Source of the DNA: a virus
IMG/VR virus record: IMGVR_UViG_3300032092_000144
Location: 1 to 32,194 of that record
Direction: 5' to 3' (one strand)
Length of the DNA: 32,194 nucleotides
In this document: positions 29,117 through 32,194 of the stretch, one piece after another
Position numbering within the stretch: position 1 is the stretch's first letter
Layout of the letters: each line of letters opens with the position of its first letter
Position numbers and translations under genes: made by a program
The notes under the pieces: model-generated
Seen by the model: only the letters and a program-made list of their open reading frames with translations
What the model was told of the DNA's origin: nothing
Database searches by the model: none

Positions 29117-29591
29117 TGTGGCTTATAGCCTCAGCAATGTCAATAGCTTCAATGGTCATCTAGGACAGTACAGCACTGCTCAGCATTCATGCCTAGTCAG
29201 CGACCTACTTGGAGGTTCCTACTGTGGTCTAATGCACGACGGTCACGAGATGATCTGCGGTGACACCAGCACACCAGTCAAGAATGCTCTTAACCTGTTA
29301 GGCAACAATGTCTGGAAAGACTTCGAGCATGGTATTGCTAAGCGATTCTGTCATTACTGGGGTGTAACATTTCCGTTCCCAGAAGAAGTGCATAAAGCAG
29401 ACCACATGGCTAGGCGAATCGAGGTTGCCTCGCTGGCTACTAATGAGATGAAGACTGCATTGCGTAAGTTGGGGCTTGAGCCATTGTATAACACCGAGTT
29501 TGCTATTCAGGAAGTTTGGACACCAGACCGTTCATTTCGTGAATTTATGGATCGATTCGACAAATACGGCCCAACCGGGAGAGTTCAATGA
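29103..29591 (+). CDS. HD-domain phosphohydrolase, probable nucleotidase (162 aa)
   Basis: The ATG 29103 (MTIADVAYSLSNVNSFNGHL) is chosen because the HD domain starts there. The longer frame to 29004 runs through the previous gene. The metal-binding pattern is H in AQHSCLV (residue 28) and HD in GLMHDGHE (45-46). GDTSTPVK follows, as in YfbR-like 5'-nucleotidases. It would cut nucleotides and adjust pools for phage DNA synthesis. Next comes a dNMP kinase gene, coupled by ATGA. It is short for the family but complete at both ends. Confidence 0.75.
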   Translation: MTIADVAYSLSNVNSFNGHLGQYSTAQHSCLVSDLLGGSYCGLMHDGHEMICGDTSTPVKNALNLLGNNVWKDFEHGIAKRFCHYWGVTFPFPEEVHKADHMARRIEVASLATNEMKTALRKLGLEPLYNTEFAIQEVWTPDRSFREFMDRFDKYGPTGRVQ

Positions 29592-30220
29592 TTGATCTAG
29601 TAGCCATTCATGGCAAATTAGGAACAGGCAAGGACACCATGGCCTCGTTCCTTACTGACCACACACCGTACAGTTTTGCTGATCCACTACGTAAGGGTCT
29701 GTTGGCACTCGATCCTTGGATTCCTACAGACGATGGTAGACGTAGGCTCTCAGATGTGGTCAGTACGGAAGGCTGGGATGAAGCCAAGAAAATTCCAGAA
29801 GTCCGACGACTGATGCAGGCCTATGGAACCGAGGCGGGCCGAGACATCCACGGACAGGACTGCTGGGTTAAACTTGCCGGTGAATTCATTGACAAGCATG
29901 ACCGGGTAGTTATCCGTGATGTACGATTCCCGAACGAAGTAGATGCCATTTACGGGTTTGAGTTCACCAAACCGAAGTTGAAGAATCGTACTGTCCTTGT
30001 TAAGATGTTAGGTGAGTCTCGTCGTGAGCACGAGCAGTCTGCTACACAGCATGCAAGCGAACAAGGACTTGAGGATTGGCTGTTCGATGTGCTGGTCTTT
30101 AACGACGGCACTTTAGACGACCTTAGATGGGCTGCTAACTACATCGTCAGTAATCCACCACCCAAGAAGCCCATTAAACTCATCTGCCACTCACGAACCG
30201 TAACTGGAGTCACTGAATGA
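29588..30220 (+). CDS. Deoxynucleoside monophosphate kinase (210 aa)
   Basis: A P-loop GKLGTGKDT (9-17) at the start and RLMQAYGTEAGRDIHGQDCW (about residues 77-96) match the phage dNMP kinase family. VVIRDVRFPNEVDAI is the matching lid/core segment. It would convert dNMPs to dNDPs. It follows a nucleotidase, so the two form a nucleotide-pool pair. GGGAG lies before an ATG that overlaps the upstream stop. Confidence 0.85.
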   Translation: MIDLVAIHGKLGTGKDTMASFLTDHTPYSFADPLRKGLLALDPWIPTDDGRRRLSDVVSTEGWDEAKKIPEVRRLMQAYGTEAGRDIHGQDCWVKLAGEFIDKHDRVVIRDVRFPNEVDAIYGFEFTKPKLKNRTVLVKMLGESRREHEQSATQHASEQGLEDWLFDVLVFNDGTLDDLRWAANYIVSNPPPKKPIKLICHSRTVTGVTE

Positions 30221-31332
30221 AACTTCACGAAGCTGTAGAGTTGCATGGAAGCAAGCGAGCAGCCGCAAAGGCATTGGGTATTCCTTGGACCACATTCAGG
30301 CGGCAATACAAGGATGAGGTCAGTGCTCCTGAGGTCGTGGTTAGTCAGCCTACAAACGAACTAGATGCTGCTGTAATCGCTGCTGGCTTTGAATTGGCAG
30401 ACATTACTGGTGCATGGTTGAAGTCAAAGACCGGCACAGTTCAGGTAAAGAAGCGACCACAGACCACAACACTCAGTGAAGACTTCGTTACGCTGCTGGA
30501 GAAGGCACGCACCCATGTGGTCAACAAGCCACAACATGAATCAGCAGACTGCATGCTGGTCGTGTCGATCCATGATGTTCACTTTGCAAAGTTGTCCTAC
30601 AACCGCGAGACCGGAAGTGACTACGATCCGAAGATTGCAGCAGGACTTTACAGAGATGCTGTTAATGACGCTCTGAAGTTCTTCAACCCAACACGGATAA
30701 AGCACATTGTCTTCCCAATCGGATCAGACTTGCTGCACACGGACAACATGCAGGGGACTACTACTTCCGGGACGCCTGTCGAATCGACTGACACTCGGTT
30801 CCACCACGTCTTCGACATTGCGATGGCTGCTGTGATTGCTGGGCTTGAGGATTGTATCTCAATCGCTGATGTCTATGCTCCAGTTGTTCCAGGCAACCAC
30901 GATTACTGCTCTAGCATTTTGCTGGCTAAGGCAGTCAAGCAATACTTCAAGGATGATCCACGGATTGTCATTGATGATGATGAGATTTCACGCAAGTATT
31001 ACCACTGGGGTAAGAACCTGCTGTGCTTCTCTCACAGATTCACCAAGCTGGACAAGGCACCTATCATCATGGCAACCGAGGCACCTCACCAGTGGGCAGA
31101 TAGCATCACGCGAGAGATCATGACGGGCCACTTGCATACCCAGCGGGCTAAAGAACACTACAACTACTACGAAACTGCTGGTGTTGTTGTACGCATCTTG
31201 CCGTCGCTGTCTGCTACGGATCGCTGGCACTTTGACTCTGGGTTTGTTGGGTCAGCACGAGCGGCAGAGTCCCATCTATATTCGTTTACAGAGGGATACA
31301 TTGGAAGTCATCTGTCGAAGGTGAGGAACTGA
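30217..31332 (+). CDS. Metallophosphoesterase with N-terminal HTH (371 aa)
   Basis: An N-terminal helix-turn-helix-like segment (GSKRAAAKALGIPWTTFRRQ, 11-30) precedes a calcineurin-like phosphoesterase. The metal motifs in order are HDVH (119-122), GSDLLHTDN (169-177), PGNHD (225-229) and GHLH (304-307). All expected ligands seem present. The usual role is phosphodiester cleavage (DNA, nucleotide or cyclic nucleotide). Which substrate this one uses is unknown. GGAG lies 7 bases before the ATG, which overlaps the upstream stop. The HTH suggests DNA targeting. Confidence 0.85.
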   Translation: MKLHEAVELHGSKRAAAKALGIPWTTFRRQYKDEVSAPEVVVSQPTNELDAAVIAAGFELADITGAWLKSKTGTVQVKKRPQTTTLSEDFVTLLEKARTHVVNKPQHESADCMLVVSIHDVHFAKLSYNRETGSDYDPKIAAGLYRDAVNDALKFFNPTRIKHIVFPIGSDLLHTDNMQGTTTSGTPVESTDTRFHHVFDIAMAAVIAGLEDCISIADVYAPVVPGNHDYCSSILLAKAVKQYFKDDPRIVIDDDEISRKYYHWGKNLLCFSHRFTKLDKAPIIMATEAPHQWADSITREIMTGHLHTQRAKEHYNYYETAGVVVRILPSLSATDRWHFDSGFVGSARAAESHLYSFTEGYIGSHLSKVRN

Positions 31333-31550
31333 TGGACCCAACAATAAGAGAACTACTGACTACTCTAGCAATACCTGCTCTGTTGTTGGTTGTATTGGGG
31401 TTCTTGATTGGTGCTGCTGTCGGTAGCTGTAGGTGCGGTACAGGTTGGCAAGAAGCAGCAACTGAGGCTGGTGTTGCTGAATGGCGTGTCGATCCAAAGA
31501 CAGGTGCGACCGAGTTCGTCTGGATTAAGTGTCAGGAGGTTGGTCTATAA
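31332..31550 (+). CDS. Small membrane protein (72 aa)
   Basis: The start overlaps the upstream stop (TGATG) after GAGG. One strong membrane segment (IPALLLVVLGFLIGAAVGSC, about 14-33) is followed by a Cys/Gly turn and a soluble tail (AEWRVDPKTGATEFVW). The tail probably faces the cytoplasm. The function is unknown. Confidence 0.65.
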   Translation: MDPTIRELLTTLAIPALLLVVLGFLIGAAVGSCRCGTGWQEAATEAGVAEWRVDPKTGATEFVWIKCQEVGL

Positions 31551-31822
31551 TGCAGTTCTCAAAAGAGTTTCTCACAGAGTTGTGCGATAACGACGAGTAC
31601 GTCCATACAGAACCTGCTGGAGACAGTCGCTGGTTGGAGTACACACGAGCAATCTTCCGACACAACGGTTCGTTGTATCAGACCACCTTTGCTCGTGGAA
31701 AGACAGAGATGCAAGAGTGTCGTCCTTACGAGTATGATCCGGATTTAATTGAGTGCGATGAGGTGCAGCTTGTTACTGAGGTAGTTGAAGTGACAAGGTA
31801 TCGAAAGGTGAGCGATGTCTAA
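31550..31822 (+). CDS. Unknown phage protein (90 aa)
   Basis: ATG 31550 (MQFSKEFLTELCDNDEYVH) overlaps the upstream stop (TAATG). AGGAGG lies 10 bases before it. The product is a small soluble protein with beta-like SLYQTTFARGKTEM. No family is recognised. Confidence 0.6.
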   Translation: MQFSKEFLTELCDNDEYVHTEPAGDSRWLEYTRAIFRHNGSLYQTTFARGKTEMQECRPYEYDPDLIECDEVQLVTEVVEVTRYRKVSDV

Positions 31823-32194
31823 TACTGAAGAACCCGACAGTTACACCGGAACTGAATCTGCTGAACAAAGACAGAAAATCGAAGAGATAGTTCGCAACGG
31901 TCTAGCTCAATGCTATCGTCGTGAGACGATCATTAAACTGATTGTCGAATACTGCCCCCGAGTAAGTAGGGCAACTGCGAATGGTTGGATCAGCCGTATC
32001 CTGAAAAGTATTGCTCGATCTGATGCTAAGCTGCTGACAGACGTAAACATCAATCGTGGTCTGTATCTGCTCAGGCTTGAGCAAGCGTACGCAATGGCTG
32101 TTGAACGTGGTGACATCAAGACAGCCATTACTGCTGCCTCTGCGATTGCTGAAGCACAGGGACTAAAGGCGACCACAGGAACCGCTGGTCGGAA
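31815..32194 (+). CDS. Probable small terminase subunit, partial
   Basis: ATG 31815 (after AAAGGTGAG) opens a frame that runs off the right edge, at least 126 residues. An acidic start leads to a helix-turn-helix-like segment (CPRVSRATANGWISRILKSI). Helical repeats follow (LLRLEQAYAMAVERGDIKTA, AASAIAEAQG). This is the pattern of phage small terminases, which bind DNA to begin packaging. The large terminase should lie beyond the window. Confidence 0.6.
   Translation, partial: MSNTEEPDSYTGTESAEQRQKIEEIVRNGLAQCYRRETIIKLIVEYCPRVSRATANGWISRILKSIARSDAKLLTDVNINRGLYLLRLEQAYAMAVERGDIKTAITAASAIAEAQGLKATTGTAGR

Larger units (their letters stand above)
252..32177. repeat. Window-wide 7-mer TGTGGTC/GACCACA, about 80 copies
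   Basis: By hand I count 39 TGTGGTC and 41 GACCACA on the plus strand, in genes and intergenic DNA alike. Examples are 252-258, 8862-8868 and 8872-8878 (an inverted pair GACCACAGTGTGTGGTC), 27125-27131, 30455-30468 (a tandem pair) and 32171-32177. Within genes it is read in different frames, for example as GTG GTC, TGG TC, ACC ACA and TGT GGT C, so no codon preference explains it. Chance expectation is about 4. The function is unknown. Confidence 0.9.

Noticed and set aside
252-32177. Reading the 7-mer as a Chi-type recombination site
   Set aside because: Chi sites are strand-biased relative to replication, whereas here the two orientations are almost equal. The core also differs from the Chi sequences I know.
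1-32194. CRISPR array
   Set aside because: No evenly spaced direct repeats of 20-40 bases were seen. The repeated 7-mer is too short and irregular.
1-32194. Integrase, attachment site or lysogeny repressor
   Set aside because: None could be recognised. tRNA genes are present, but no att-like duplication was seen. The rest of the genome could still hold them.

Overview
The window is a piece of a tailed double-stranded DNA phage (or prophage) genome of siphovirus type. It holds an HK97-type head gene set, a major tail tube gene, a 985-residue tape measure gene, distal tail genes and fibres. No sheath, integrase, repressor or bacterial housekeeping gene is visible. Bacterial Shine-Dalgarno sites and TAATG, TGATG or ATGA start/stop overlaps run throughout. 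Base composition is near half GC, apart from one very AT-rich block. The host cannot be named from the sequence.

Layout. Positions 1-26543 are coded almost wholly on the minus strand, and 27524-32194 on the plus strand. Read in the direction of transcription, the minus arm starts at the AT-rich block with protease/scaffold, a small head protein, the major capsid protein, a tail-assembly-chaperone pair joined by a probable -1 frameshift, an inserted HNH endonuclease, connector-type genes, a holin-like membrane protein, fibre-like genes, tail tube, tape measure, distal tail and hub-like genes, and a Cys-rich structural protein. It continues into a phosphoribosyltransferase-HAD fusion, a patch of small genes, an RNA-rich patch (5859-6390), more small genes, a recombination cassette (RecB/Cas4-like nuclease, RecA-like ATPase, SSB-like protein), a second RNA-rich patch (716-1327) and a small nucleotidyltransferase. 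The plus arm carries small genes, an HD phosphohydrolase, a dNMP kinase, a metallophosphoesterase and, running off the right edge, a probable small terminase. Head genes and terminase are therefore divergent.

The strongest unexplained signal is the 7-mer TGTGGTC/GACCACA. I count about 80 copies by hand (39 in one orientation, 41 in the other), against roughly 4 expected by chance. It lies in coding and non-coding DNA, in both orientations and in every reading frame, so it looks like a DNA-level signal rather than a codon effect. A second signal is a family of sigma70-like promoters, TTGACA-N17/18-TATCATTCG. At least four of the six have an RNA hairpin at or next to the predicted transcript start, and two have a terminator-like hairpin between promoter and gene.

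Other points of interest are a nuclease whose motifs appear circularly permuted, a set of tRNA-like genes with good acceptor and T arms but abnormal anticodon arms, and a three-way-junction RNA element. All counts, pairings and family calls here were made by eye. No search or folding program was run.
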